Both the position numbers and the translations under genes were made by a program. From the NCBI RefSeq assembly GCF_000478605.2, contig NZ_ASHX02000001.1, positions 3,449,895 to 3,513,894 of the forward strand: a stretch of 64,000 bases of DNA, written 5' to 3'. Origin of the DNA: Streptomyces thermolilacinus SPC6. GTDB lineage: Bacteria > Actinomycetota > Actinomycetes > Streptomycetales > Streptomycetaceae. Positions 1 through 11,992 of this stretch are shown here, piece after piece. Each line of letters opens with the position of its first letter. The stretch's first letter is position 1. The notes under the pieces were generated by a model. That model was not told the origin of the DNA. It saw nothing but the letters and a program-made list of their open reading frames with translations, and did not search any database.

Positions 1-432
1 CAGTCCCATCCCATGGTGCTCCACGTAGTGCTGGTCCAGCAGCAGCGGCTCGTCCCAGGGGAGCGTGGAGCCCCTTCTGACCCGCGCCAGGCCGGTCATG
101 CCCGGCTTGACGAGCTGCCGCCATGTCGCGTCCGCGCCGGGGGCGCCGGGCGGCAGCGGTGCGGGGCCGACGAGCGACATCTCGCCGCGTACGACGTGGG
201 GCAGCCGGGACAGCGCGTCGAGGCGCAGCCGCCGTACGGGCAGTGTGCGCAGTGTGAAGGGGTGGCCGTGCAGGCCGGTGACGGTTTCCCGTACGAGAAC
301 GCCCTCGTCGCTGGTGCGCGTGCCGGGGCGGCGGCGCAGGGCGCGGGCGGCCGCGGCGGCGAGCAGGGCGGGGGCCGCGAGGGTGAGGAGTGCGGAGCCG
401 AGGGTGAGATCCAGGAGGCGCTTGGGGTGCAT
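1..432 (-). CDS. Bacterial sugar transferase (undecaprenyl-phosphate glycosylphosphotransferase family), partial
   Basis: The gene runs off the left edge, so only the first 144 codons are present. Translation from the ATG at 432 gives a hydrophobic N-terminal stretch (residues 10-30), then the family core: RGEMSLVGP at 82-90, KPGMTGLARV at 109-118 and LDQHYVEHH at 132-140. These match the conserved blocks of polyprenyl-phosphate sugar-phosphate transferases (WcaJ/RfbP C-terminal domain), which load the first sugar phosphate onto a lipid carrier at the membrane. The usual Pro after LVGP is AP here and the N-terminal block is loose, so it is a divergent member. It is transcribed away from dnaK. 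Exopolysaccharide or glycopolymer synthesis is inferred from the family only. A GTG at 438 is an alternative start. Confidence 0.75.
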   Translation of the reverse strand, partial: MHPKRLLDLTLGSALLTLAAPALLAAAAARALRRRPGTRTSDEGVLVRETVTGLHGHPFTLRTLPVRRLRLDALSRLPHVVRGEMSLVGPAPLPPGAPGADATWRQLVKPGMTGLARVRRGSTLPWDEPLLLDQHYVEHHGMGL

Positions 433-609
433 GGGCACGACACCTGACCGTTCTGGGGAGCTCATGGCGGGTGGCGGGTGTTTGTCCGGAACATTCGCCG
501 AAGGGGGTGGAAGGTGTGGAAGGTTGGGAAGGTCCGGTGTGCAGCACCCTAGGCGGAGCGGTACGCCGGACCGGCGCGGCACACCGTGTTGCGTATAAAC
601 ACCGGATAA

Positions 610-3206
<2,597 letters not shown>

Positions 3207-3214
3207 CAGCTTCA

Positions 3215-3242
3215 GGGCCGGCGGTCGTGGGACCGCCGGCCC
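3215..3242 (+). other. Intercistronic hairpin between grpE and dnaJ
   Basis: A perfect 12-base-pair stem (GGGCCGGCGGTC / GACCGCCGGCCC) closes on a GTGG loop, starting 9 bases after the grpE stop. No T-run follows. It may attenuate or stabilise the mRNA so that dnaK-grpE and dnaJ-hspR levels differ. The hairpin is seen; the role is inferred. Confidence 0.6.
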
Positions 3243-3281
3243 CGGGGCTGACGCAGTGATCGTCCGGGAGGAGGGACGTCG

Positions 3282-4463
3282 ATGAGTACGAAGGACTTCG
3301 TCGAGAAGGACTACTACAAGGTCCTCGGCGTCCCCAAGGACGCGACCGAAGCCGAGATCAAGAAGGCGTACCGGAAGCTCGCCCGCGAGTTCCACCCGGA
3401 CGCCAACAAGGGCGACGCCAACGCGGAGGCCCGCTTCAAGGAGATCTCCGAGGCGAACGACATCCTCGGAGATCCCAAGAAGCGCAAGGAGTACGACGAG
3501 GCGCGCGCCCTCTTCGGCAACGGCGGCTTCCGGCCCGGACCGGGCGGTGCGGGCGGCACCTTCAACTTCGACCTGAGCGACCTGTTCGGCGGTCAGGCCG
3601 GAGCGGGCGGTGGCGGCGCCGGGGGCTTCGGCGGCGGCCTCGGGGACGTCTTCGGCGGGCTGTTCAACCGGGGCGGCGCCACCGGGGCGCGTACGCAGCC
3701 GCGGCGCGGCCAGGACGTCGAGTCCGAGGTGACGCTCAGCTTCACCGAGGCGGTGGACGGGGCGACGGTCCCGCTGCGCATGTCCAGCCAGCAGCCCTGC
3801 CGGGCCTGTTCCGGCACGGGCGACAAGAACGGCACGCCGCGCGTGTGCCCCACGTGTGTGGGCACGGGCCAGGTGTCGCGGGGCGGCAGTGGGTCCTTCT
3901 CGCTGACCGACCCGTGCGTGGACTGCAAGGGCCGGGGGCTGATCGCCGAGGACCCGTGCGAGGTCTGCCACGGCAGCGGCCGGGCCAAGTCGTCGCGCAC
4001 CATGCAGGTCCGCATCCCGGCGGGCGTCTCCGACGGGCAGCGGATCAGGCTGCGCGGCAAGGGCGCGCCCGGCGAGCGGGGCGGTCCGGCCGGCGACCTG
4101 TACGTGGTCGTCCACGTGGACGCGCACCCCGTGTTCGGCCGCAAGGGCGACAACCTCACCGTCACCGTGCCGGTCTCCTACGCGGAGGCGGCGCTGGGCG
4201 GCGAGATCAGGGTGCCGACCCTCGGCGGACCCCCGGTCACGCTGAAGATCCCCGCGGGCACGCCCAACGGACGGACGATGCGGGCCCGCGGCAAGGGGGC
4301 GGTCCGCAAGGACGGCACCCGCGGCGACCTGCTCGTCACGGTGGAGGTCGCCGTCCCGAAGGAGCTGAACGACGAGGCGCGCGAGGCTCTGGAGGCGTAC
4401 CGTCGAGCCACCGCGGGTGAGGACCCGCGGGCGGAGCTCTTCCAGGCCGCGAAGGGGGCTTGA
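3282..4463 (+). CDS. dnaJ: Co-chaperone DnaJ (type I Hsp40)
   Basis: The 393-residue protein has all type I features. The J domain carries the catalytic HPD at residues 38-40, followed by a Gly/Phe-rich linker (about 80-130). Next comes a zinc-finger domain with four CxxCxGxG-type repeats between about 173 and 233 (CRACSGTG, CPTCVGTG, CVDCKGRG, CEVCHGSG), then the two-barrel C-terminal substrate domain. It delivers clients to DnaK and stimulates its ATPase. The start is set by GGGAGGAGGG about 9 bases upstream. It is the third gene of the HspR operon and is followed after 4 bases by hspR. Confidence 0.97.
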   Translation: MSTKDFVEKDYYKVLGVPKDATEAEIKKAYRKLAREFHPDANKGDANAEARFKEISEANDILGDPKKRKEYDEARALFGNGGFRPGPGGAGGTFNFDLSDLFGGQAGAGGGGAGGFGGGLGDVFGGLFNRGGATGARTQPRRGQDVESEVTLSFTEAVDGATVPLRMSSQQPCRACSGTGDKNGTPRVCPTCVGTGQVSRGGSGSFSLTDPCVDCKGRGLIAEDPCEVCHGSGRAKSSRTMQVRIPAGVSDGQRIRLRGKGAPGERGGPAGDLYVVVHVDAHPVFGRKGDNLTVTVPVSYAEAALGGEIRVPTLGGPPVTLKIPAGTPNGRTMRARGKGAVRKDGTRGDLLVTVEVAVPKELNDEAREALEAYRRATAGEDPRAELFQAAKGA

Positions 4464-4467
4464 GGCA

Positions 4468-4920
4468 ATGGACGCACGCCGACGCAACCCGTACGAACTG
4501 ACCGATGAGACCCCGGTGTACGTCATCTCGGTGGCGGCGCAGCTCAGTGGGCTGCACCCGCAGACCCTGCGCCAGTACGACCGGTTGGGGCTCGTCTCCC
4601 CGGACCGTACGGCCGGGCGGGGACGGCGCTATTCGGCCCGCGACATCGAGCTGCTCCGCCAGGTGCAGCAGCTGTCGCAGGACGAGGGCATCAACCTGGC
4701 CGGAATCAAGCGCATCATCGAGCTGGAGAACCAGGTGACCGCGCTGCAGGCCCGGGTGGCCGAGCTGACCGCGGCCCTGGAGGGCGCGGCGGTGGCGATG
4801 CGCCAGCGCGAGGCGCAGGTGCACGCCTCGTACCGGCGTGACCTGGTGCCGTATCAGGACGTGCAGCAGACGAGTGCGTTGGTCGTGTGGCGGCCGGGCA
4901 ACAAGCGCGGCGGCGAGTAG
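4468..4920 (+). CDS. hspR: Heat-shock repressor HspR (MerR family)
   Basis: The 150-residue product begins with a MerR-type winged helix (about residues 14-82). HPQTLRQYDRLGL and GRRYSARDIELL are the recognition and wing segments. A coiled-coil dimer helix rich in Glu/Ala (about 85-120) and a short basic tail follow. In Streptomyces HspR binds HAIR operators together with DnaK as co-repressor, so the operon is a feedback loop. Three HAIR sites are visible in this window (612-632, 664-684, 8378-8398). The ATG at 4468 lies behind GAGG four bases after dnaJ. Confidence 0.96.
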   Translation: MDARRRNPYELTDETPVYVISVAAQLSGLHPQTLRQYDRLGLVSPDRTAGRGRRYSARDIELLRQVQQLSQDEGINLAGIKRIIELENQVTALQARVAELTAALEGAAVAMRQREAQVHASYRRDLVPYQDVQQTSALVVWRPGNKRGGE

Positions 4921-4942
4921 TCCGACAGCCGTGAACAGCGGG

Positions 4943-4970
4943 AAGGCCCCCTCCTCGGAGGGGGCCTTTT
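4943..4970 (+). terminator. Rho-independent terminator of the dnaK operon
   Basis: AAGGCCCCCTC and GAGGGGGCCTT form a perfect 11-base-pair stem with a CTCG loop, ending in TTTT. It starts 22 bases after the hspR stop and cleanly ends the chaperone operon. Confidence 0.93.
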
Positions 4971-4989
4971 CGCGTGCGATGATCCGGGG

Positions 4990-5559
4990 ATGCGTACGAG
5001 GGGGAAGGCGGCCGTCGTGGTCGCGGCGGTACTGCTGACGGGCTGTTCGGCGGGCGGTACGGGGACGGGCGGGGAGGCGCGGCCGTCGGCGTCGTCCGTG
5101 CCCGCGCCGGGGGCGTCCGCGTCGGCGGGGGCCTGCCCGGAGTCGGGCGTACGGGTCACGCTGGGCGACACGGAGGCGGCGCTGGGACAGCGGGCGCTTT
5201 CGGTGTTCCTCGACAACTGCGGGGGCCGTCCCTTCGAGGTGAGCGGCTACCCGGACGTGGCCGTGCTGGACGCGGAGCGCGAGGAGCTGGACGTGACCGT
5301 GCGGCTCGGCACGCACGCGGTGGACGGCGGGACGGAGCGGTCGGTGTTCACGCTCCAGCCGGGGCAGCGGGCGAAGTCGGGCGTCCTGTGGCGGAACACC
5401 GTGACCCGGTCGGACGTCGTGGCGACGAGCGGCGCGTACCTGCGGGTCACGCCCGCCCGCGGGGCCGCGGCGCAGACGGTCGCCCCGCACGACGGCCCGC
5501 TGGACCTGGGCAGCACCGACGCGGTGGAGGTCACGCCCTGGGCGCCGTACACGCCGTAG
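4990..5559 (+). CDS. Secreted lipoprotein, DUF4232-like
   Basis: The 189-residue product has a lipoprotein signal: basic start, hydrophobic core, and lipobox LTGC with Cys at residue 19. A Gly/Ser/Ala-rich linker follows to about 45, then a beta-rich domain. That domain (CPESGVRVTLG near 50, FLDNCGGRPFEVSGYP near 78, LQPGQRAKSGVLW near 122) resembles the actinobacterial DUF4232 family of extracellular proteins of unknown role. The two Cys in the domain may form a disulfide. It has its own transcription unit just after the dnaK terminator. No function can be assigned. Confidence 0.75.
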   Translation: MRTRGKAAVVVAAVLLTGCSAGGTGTGGEARPSASSVPAPGASASAGACPESGVRVTLGDTEAALGQRALSVFLDNCGGRPFEVSGYPDVAVLDAEREELDVTVRLGTHAVDGGTERSVFTLQPGQRAKSGVLWRNTVTRSDVVATSGAYLRVTPARGAAAQTVAPHDGPLDLGSTDAVEVTPWAPYTP

Positions 5560-5907
5560 CGCGGCGGGGCGGGCTTGTAGCGGGGCGGACGGCAGGGCGG
5601 GGTGGCGGTGCGCCTCGTACGAGTGGAGGGGCGGGCCGTGGGGCGGTGCGCGGTCGCGTAGACGAGTGCGCGGGCCTCGTTGTGCGGTGCGCTTCGTTGT
5701 GCGGTGCGCTTCGTGGGGCGGTGCGGTGCGGGGCCTCGTGAGGGGGTGAGGCGCCTCGTAGGACGGGGCGCGGCCTCTCCACGACGTTACGCGGGCCTTG
5801 TCGTGCGGTGCGGGGCCGCGTACCGCTGGTGGGGCGGCTCGTGGGGCGGTGCGCGGCGCCCGCGGGGTGGCGTGCGCGGGCTCGTACGCCCGGAGGTCCT
5901 CGGGGGG
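5560..5907. other. Gene-free GC-rich stretch
   Basis: No frame here has convincing coding character, and the stretch separates two convergent genes. It is rich in short imperfect repeats of GTGCGGTGCG and CTCGT, including an exact 17-base tandem duplication at 5680-5713. I see no clear terminator hairpin. Confidence 0.5.
5680..5713. repeat. 17-bp tandem duplication
   Basis: TTGTGCGGTGCGCTTCG occurs at 5680-5696 and again immediately at 5697-5713. The surrounding bases hold further degenerate copies of GGTGCG. It probably arose by slippage in non-coding DNA. Confidence 0.8.
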
Positions 5908-6933
5908 TCAGTCGTGGGTGTGTGCGGGGTCGGGGTCCTGGCCGGGGTCCGGGTCCTGGTCGAGGATGCCGGACCTGGCGATGAGGTAGCCGAGCTGGGC
6001 GCGGCTGCCGCTGCCCAGCGTGGAGGCGAGCTTGGCTATGTGGGCGCGGCAGGTGCGGACGTTCATGCCGAGGCGGCGGGCGATGGCCTCGTCCACGTGG
6101 CCCTCCACCAGCAGCTTGGCGATGGAGCGCTGGATGCCGCTTATCCCGTTGAGGGTCGGCGTGTACGTGACGACGTCCTCCTCCCACGGGATGCCGTACA
6201 GCCAGAACTGCTCGAAGACGCCGACGAGGTACTGCACCAGCCCCTCGTGGCGCAGCTCCAGGGCCACCTGGCGGTCGCTGCGCGCCGGGATGAAGGCGAT
6301 CCTGCGGTCCACGATGATCAGCCGGTCGATGATCTCCTCGAGGGTGCGCACTTCCAGCCCGTACGGAACGATCCGCTCGACGTACCCCATGGTGGCGGAG
6401 TGGTGCCGGGCGGTGTGCTGGTAGAGGGTCCGCATCCGGACACCGCGGTCGAGGAGGGGCTCCACACGGCGCAGGGCGGCCTTGACAGTCTCCGGTTTGC
6501 GGCCGCTGCCGGGCTGGATGGTGAGGAGTTCGACCGCGCACTCGTCCATCACCCGGTCGAGTTCGGCGTTGATGACGGCGAGTCCTTCGAGGACGTTGAT
6601 GACTCCGCTGCCGCAGGGCGCCGCGGCGGGGATCGTCATGAACGGCTCGAATGCATCGGCCAACGACAGGGCGCGCTGGCGCCGCTGCTGTATCTCCCGC
6701 TCGATGGGGTGTATCAGCTGGTTGAGGGCGATGGACGGAGGGACGGGCCGCAGCCACTGCGGCTCGTCCGGATCCGGATGCAGCAGGGCGAGGTCGATGA
6801 GGCAGGGAGCCGCGTCGATTTCCGACCGGGCGATCCGGCCGGCGCGCAGGGCGGCCGCGTACAGGCGCTTTCCGGCTTCGCACAGCTCGTCATGACTGTG
6901 CCCGGTTTCCGGATTGTCCACCTTCGACCGCAT
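5908..6933 (-). CDS. LuxR-type helix-turn-helix regulator
   Basis: The 341-residue protein has a C-terminal LuxR/GerE-like helix-turn-helix (about 260-322: LLVEGHVDEAIARRLGMNVR then AHIAKLASTLG). The N-terminal part is a larger alpha/beta region of the TrmB/phospholipase-D-like type seen in many Streptomyces orphan LuxR regulators, with no receiver or AAA motif. The ATG at 6933 is preferred because CTGAGGGGGG lies 6-12 bases upstream; a longer reading to 7083 would cross the divergent promoter. The Asp/Pro tail (DQDPDPGQDPDP) is low complexity. It is divergent from the EPSW-repeat peptide gene (128-base gap) and probably controls it. Its base composition is less GC-biased than its neighbours, which suggests an accessory origin. 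Confidence 0.8.
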   Translation of the reverse strand: MRSKVDNPETGHSHDELCEAGKRLYAAALRAGRIARSEIDAAPCLIDLALLHPDPDEPQWLRPVPPSIALNQLIHPIEREIQQRRQRALSLADAFEPFMTIPAAAPCGSGVINVLEGLAVINAELDRVMDECAVELLTIQPGSGRKPETVKAALRRVEPLLDRGVRMRTLYQHTARHHSATMGYVERIVPYGLEVRTLEEIIDRLIIVDRRIAFIPARSDRQVALELRHEGLVQYLVGVFEQFWLYGIPWEEDVVTYTPTLNGISGIQRSIAKLLVEGHVDEAIARRLGMNVRTCRAHIAKLASTLGSGSRAQLGYLIARSGILDQDPDPGQDPDPAHTHD

Positions 6934-7061
6934 CTGCACCCCCCTCAGGGTCCTGTATTTCAGGAACATGATGCCTGTACCGGCTGGTGGAAGCGTCAGG
7001 AGTGAGCCATCGTCATAAGCGCGGGGGAGGAGGTAAGGACAAAAAGAGGTGGAGATCGTCC

Positions 7062-7487
7062 ATGACCAGGATGGTTCGTGCACTTAGCGCCATAGCTGTC
7101 GCCGCGGCGGCCGCGTGCGGTGTCGCCGCCCTCAGCGGCGAGCCGTCGTGGGAAACGGTGTCCGCGGGCAGCGTCGTCGCGGGTGAGCCCTCGTGGGAGG
7201 TCGGGCCGGCCGACACTCGTGAGCCTTCGTGGGACGCCACTCCGGCGAGCTTCCGCGAGCCTTCGTGGGACGCCGCTCCGGCCGGTGTCGGGGAGCCTTC
7301 GTGGGAGGCCGTCCCGGCGGTGCTCGGCGAGCCCTCGTGGGACGCCGCCCCGGCGACGTTCGGTGAGCCCTCGTGGGAGACCGGACCGGCCGACACGCGT
7401 GAACCCTCGTGGGAGGTCGCGCCCGCGGGCGTCGGCGAGCCCTCGTGGGACGGGGCCGACTCCACGTCGACGGGTGTCGTCGCATGA
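7062..7487 (+). CDS. Exported tandem-repeat peptide precursor with nine EPSW(E/D) units
   Basis: I do not recognise this gene. The 141-residue product starts with a signal-like segment (residues 1-25, MTRMVRAL then Ala-rich core, one Cys at 19). It is followed by nine copies of EPSW(E/D) between residues 27 and 130. Copies 2-9 keep a 12-13-residue period of the form EPSW(E/D)xxPAxx(R/G). There is no other domain. The ATG at 7062 has GGAG 7 bases upstream; a longer in-frame start at 6987 would be basic and has no good RBS. The stop overlaps the next ATG as ATGA. Multi-copy peptide precursors (multi-core RiPPs, repeat pheromones) look like this, but that role is inference. Alternatives are a repetitive wall or surface protein, or a lipoprotein anchored at Cys19. 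Confidence 0.75.
   Translation: MTRMVRALSAIAVAAAAACGVAALSGEPSWETVSAGSVVAGEPSWEVGPADTREPSWDATPASFREPSWDAAPAGVGEPSWEAVPAVLGEPSWDAAPATFGEPSWETGPADTREPSWEVAPAGVGEPSWDGADSTSTGVVA
7140..7451 (+). repeat. Coding 36-bp tandem repeats (nine copies)
   Basis: Nine in-frame copies of GAGCC(T/G/C)TCGTGGGA(A/G/C) recur about every 36-39 bases, encoding EPSW(E/D). The spacers between them vary but keep PA near the middle and end in Arg or Gly. Third positions differ between copies, so the protein repeat has been held while the DNA drifted. Confidence 0.9.
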
Positions 7488-7801
7488 ACGTCCCCGACGA
7501 CTCCCGCTTCCGCCGCGAGATGGCGTCCGCCTACCGATCCGGGTGGCACTTCATCGACCTCGTCACCGCCGTGCCGCAGGGTGGCGATTCGTTGATGGTC
7601 ACCCTCTTCGGGGAGCCGATCGTCATCACCCGCGGGGAGGACGAGGACATCCGCGCCTACCGGTGCCTCCGCCGGCCGCGCGGTGCGCCCCAGCCCGTCC
7701 GTTGCGCCATCCGCTACGGAATGATTTTCGTCAACCTCGACCAGCGTGACCACCAGCTCGTCGAGGCGGAGACGACCACCGCCACTCCCCGCAGCGCCTG
7801 A
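7484..7801 (+). CDS. Small Rieske-fold-like protein lacking cluster ligands
   Basis: The 105-residue product resembles the Rieske region of aromatic-ring-hydroxylating oxygenases: SGWHFIDLVTAVPQGGDSL (19-37), GEPIVITRGEDEDIRAYRC (43-61), then RGAP (66-69) and RYGMIFVNLDQ (77-87). A real Rieske centre needs CxH and CxxH. Here the first becomes C61-x-R63 or is lost, and the segment holding the second is absent, so no [2Fe-2S] cluster is expected. The ATG overlaps the stop of the repeat-peptide gene (ATGA), so the two are almost certainly co-translated. It could be a partner or binding protein for the repeat peptide. The family call is from motif similarity only. Confidence 0.6.
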   Translation: MNVPDDSRFRREMASAYRSGWHFIDLVTAVPQGGDSLMVTLFGEPIVITRGEDEDIRAYRCLRRPRGAPQPVRCAIRYGMIFVNLDQRDHQLVEAETTTATPRSA

Positions 7802-7843
7802 GCGATTCCCCCGTCGTTGTAGATCGCCCAGGCGCTTCCCCCA

Positions 7844-7888
7844 CACAGCGGCGCCATCGTGGACCTGAAACACGATGGCGCCGCTGTG
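7844..7888. terminator. Strong bidirectional terminator hairpin
   Basis: CACAGCGGCGCCATCGTG at 7844-7861 is exactly complementary to 7871-7888, an 18-base-pair perfect stem with a 9-base loop. It lies between two convergent genes and would end both the peptide operon and the PPOX gene. No T-run follows, as is common in Streptomyces. Confidence 0.85.
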
Positions 7889-7926
7889 CTGCCCGCGCGC
7901 GGAACCGGGTAGGCGGCACCCGTGTG

Positions 7927-8340
7927 CTACGCGCGGCCCATGCCCCGGGTGAGGGCGATCTCGATCACGACCCGCTCCGGGTTGGGCGTCGGCGTGCGCC
8001 CGTACCGCTCCGCGTACCGCGCGACCGCGTCCGCGACGACGTCCGGCTCCGTACGCACTACCGCGCGGCCCTCCAGCGTCGCCCAGCGGCCCACGTCCAC
8101 CTGGCACACGGCGACCCGCGCGCCCTCCGGGCCGGCGGCCAGGATGTTGGCGACCTTCCGGCTGTGCTTGTTGGTGATCACCCGGGCGATGCCCTTCTCG
8201 CCGCCGTCCGGGTCGTACGTCACGCCCACCGCCACCACGTGGGGGGTGCCGTCGGGGCGCAGCGTGGTCAGGGTGCACATGTGGCGCTCGCGCCAGAAGC
8301 TGACGTAGGAGGGGTCGGGGTCGCGCAGGTCGATGGCCAT
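7927..8340 (-). CDS. PPOX-fold, probable F420-dependent oxidoreductase or binding protein
   Basis: The 137-residue product has the split beta-barrel of the pyridoxamine-phosphate-oxidase superfamily: LTTLRPDGTPHVVAVG (23-38), RVITNKHSRKVANILA (52-67), WATLEGRAVV (86-95) and a C-terminal helix. Length and motifs fit the actinobacterial Rv1155/Rv2074-like group, which binds F420 or flavin and reduces small molecules. The substrate is unknown. It is divergent from clpB, and the HAIR at 8378-8398 lies between them, so HspR could affect both. Confidence 0.8.
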   Translation of the reverse strand: MAIDLRDPDPSYVSFWRERHMCTLTTLRPDGTPHVVAVGVTYDPDGGEKGIARVITNKHSRKVANILAAGPEGARVAVCQVDVGRWATLEGRAVVRTEPDVVADAVARYAERYGRTPTPNPERVVIEIALTRGMGRA

Positions 8341-8377
8341 GGCCCGGAACCTACCTGTGGACGCTGGCCCTCATCAC

Positions 8378-8398
8378 CTTGAGTGGAATAGACTCAAC
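8378..8398. promoter_or_regulatory. HAIR operator upstream of clpB
   Basis: CTTGAGT-N7-ACTCAAC differs from the HAIR consensus only at the last base. It lies 69 bases before the clpB GTG, so clpB belongs to the HspR regulon with the dnaK operon. Confidence 0.9.
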
Positions 8399-8466
8399 TT
8401 TGTGGGTGTTGGCTGAGTCATAGCCGGTACGTACGCACACCAGCAGCCGAGGAGGACCAAGCCCAA

Positions 8467-11076
<2,610 letters not shown>

Positions 11077-11337
11077 CCCCGTGCGGCGCCACCTGGGCCG
11101 GGCGGTCGGTCGGGGCTTGACGGCCGGGCCCGGTCGGCCGGTCCGGTCCTCGGTCCCGCCCTGCCGCTGTTCGCGGGGCGCCGGGGCCCGGGGGCCGTAC
11201 GACTGGTCACGGCCCCGCCTCCGCGCCCCGCGCGGGCGAGGTCTGTCAGCTCGCAGCGGATCGCGGCCGGTTTCGCTTGCCACCGACGGGCCGGGATGGG
11301 GGAGGATGGCGGCTATCCGTACGAAGGGAATTACTCG

Positions 11338-11877
11338 GTGAGCATCGACCCGTCCTCGATTCCGAATTTCGGGGGCCAGCCCCAGCCTCAGGCCGCAGGA
11401 CCGGCGGGCCCCGTCGTCCCCGATCAGGACCTGGTGAAGCAGCTCCTCGAGCAGATGGAGCTCAAGTACGTCGTCGACGACGAGGGTGACCTCGCGGCGC
11501 CGTGGGAGGACTTCCGCACCTACTTCATGTTCCGCGGCGAGGCGGAGCAGCAGGTCTTCTCCGTCCGCACGTTCTACGACCGCCCGCACCCGGTCGAGGA
11601 CCGCACGAAGATCCTGGAGACCATCGACGACTGGAACCGCCGCACCCTGTGGCCCAAGGTGTACAGCCACCTCCACGAGGACGAGCAGGGTGGCGCCACC
11701 ATCCGTCTGATCGGTGAGGCCCAGATGCTCATCGGCACGGGCGTCAGCCTGGAGCACTTCGTGTCCTCCACCGTCAGCTGGGTCCGCGCGTCGATCGAGT
11801 TCGACAAGTGGATGATGGAGCAGCTGGGCCTGGCGCCCGCCGACGGCGACGAGCCCGTCGAGGGCGACGAGGCCTGA
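11338..11877 (+). CDS. YbjN-like domain protein
   Basis: The 179-residue product has a Pro/Gln/Gly-rich N-terminus and then an alpha/beta domain. VVDDEGDLAAPWEDFRTYF (about 46-64), a helix ending WNRRTLWPKVY, and an acidic C-terminus are visible. It resembles the YbjN / type III chaperone-like fold found widely in Actinobacteria with no defined role. The GTG at 11338 is preferred, with GAAGGGA about 8 bases upstream; a start at 11296 adds 14 unlikely residues. It is followed by a strong terminator and is probably a single-gene unit. Confidence 0.75.
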   Translation: MSIDPSSIPNFGGQPQPQAAGPAGPVVPDQDLVKQLLEQMELKYVVDDEGDLAAPWEDFRTYFMFRGEAEQQVFSVRTFYDRPHPVEDRTKILETIDDWNRRTLWPKVYSHLHEDEQGGATIRLIGEAQMLIGTGVSLEHFVSSTVSWVRASIEFDKWMMEQLGLAPADGDEPVEGDEA

Positions 11878-11898
11878 GCGGCCCCGCACGATCCTGAC

Positions 11899-11940
11899 GC
11901 GGCCGGGGCGGTGACCGTACGAGGTCACCGCCCCGGCCGC
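11899..11940. terminator. Perfect 18-bp terminator hairpin
   Basis: GCGGCCGGGGCGGTGACC at 11899-11916 pairs perfectly with 11923-11940 across a 6-base loop (GTACGA). It lies between convergent genes and should stop transcription from both sides. Confidence 0.88.
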
Positions 11941-11992
11941 TGTCGTGCGTCCGCGCCTTCCGGCAGCCGCCGGACGTCCTATGCGGGCGGGA

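Noticed and set aside
6934..7083. N-terminal extension of the LuxR protein beginning with HEPSWSW
   Set aside because: It reads through the divergent promoter and the start of the peptide gene. The EPSW resemblance is probably chance, and the ATG at 6933 has a good RBS.
7140..7451. CRISPR-like array of regularly spaced repeats
   Set aside because: The repeats are in-frame codons of one protein, the repeat unit is only about 14 bases with base changes, and no cas genes are near.
7013..8278. Long minus-strand open frame with SHEGSP-type repeats opposite the EPSW gene
   Set aside because: The repeats are the reverse complement of the EPSW coding units. The frame has no RBS and crosses two other genes and a terminator.
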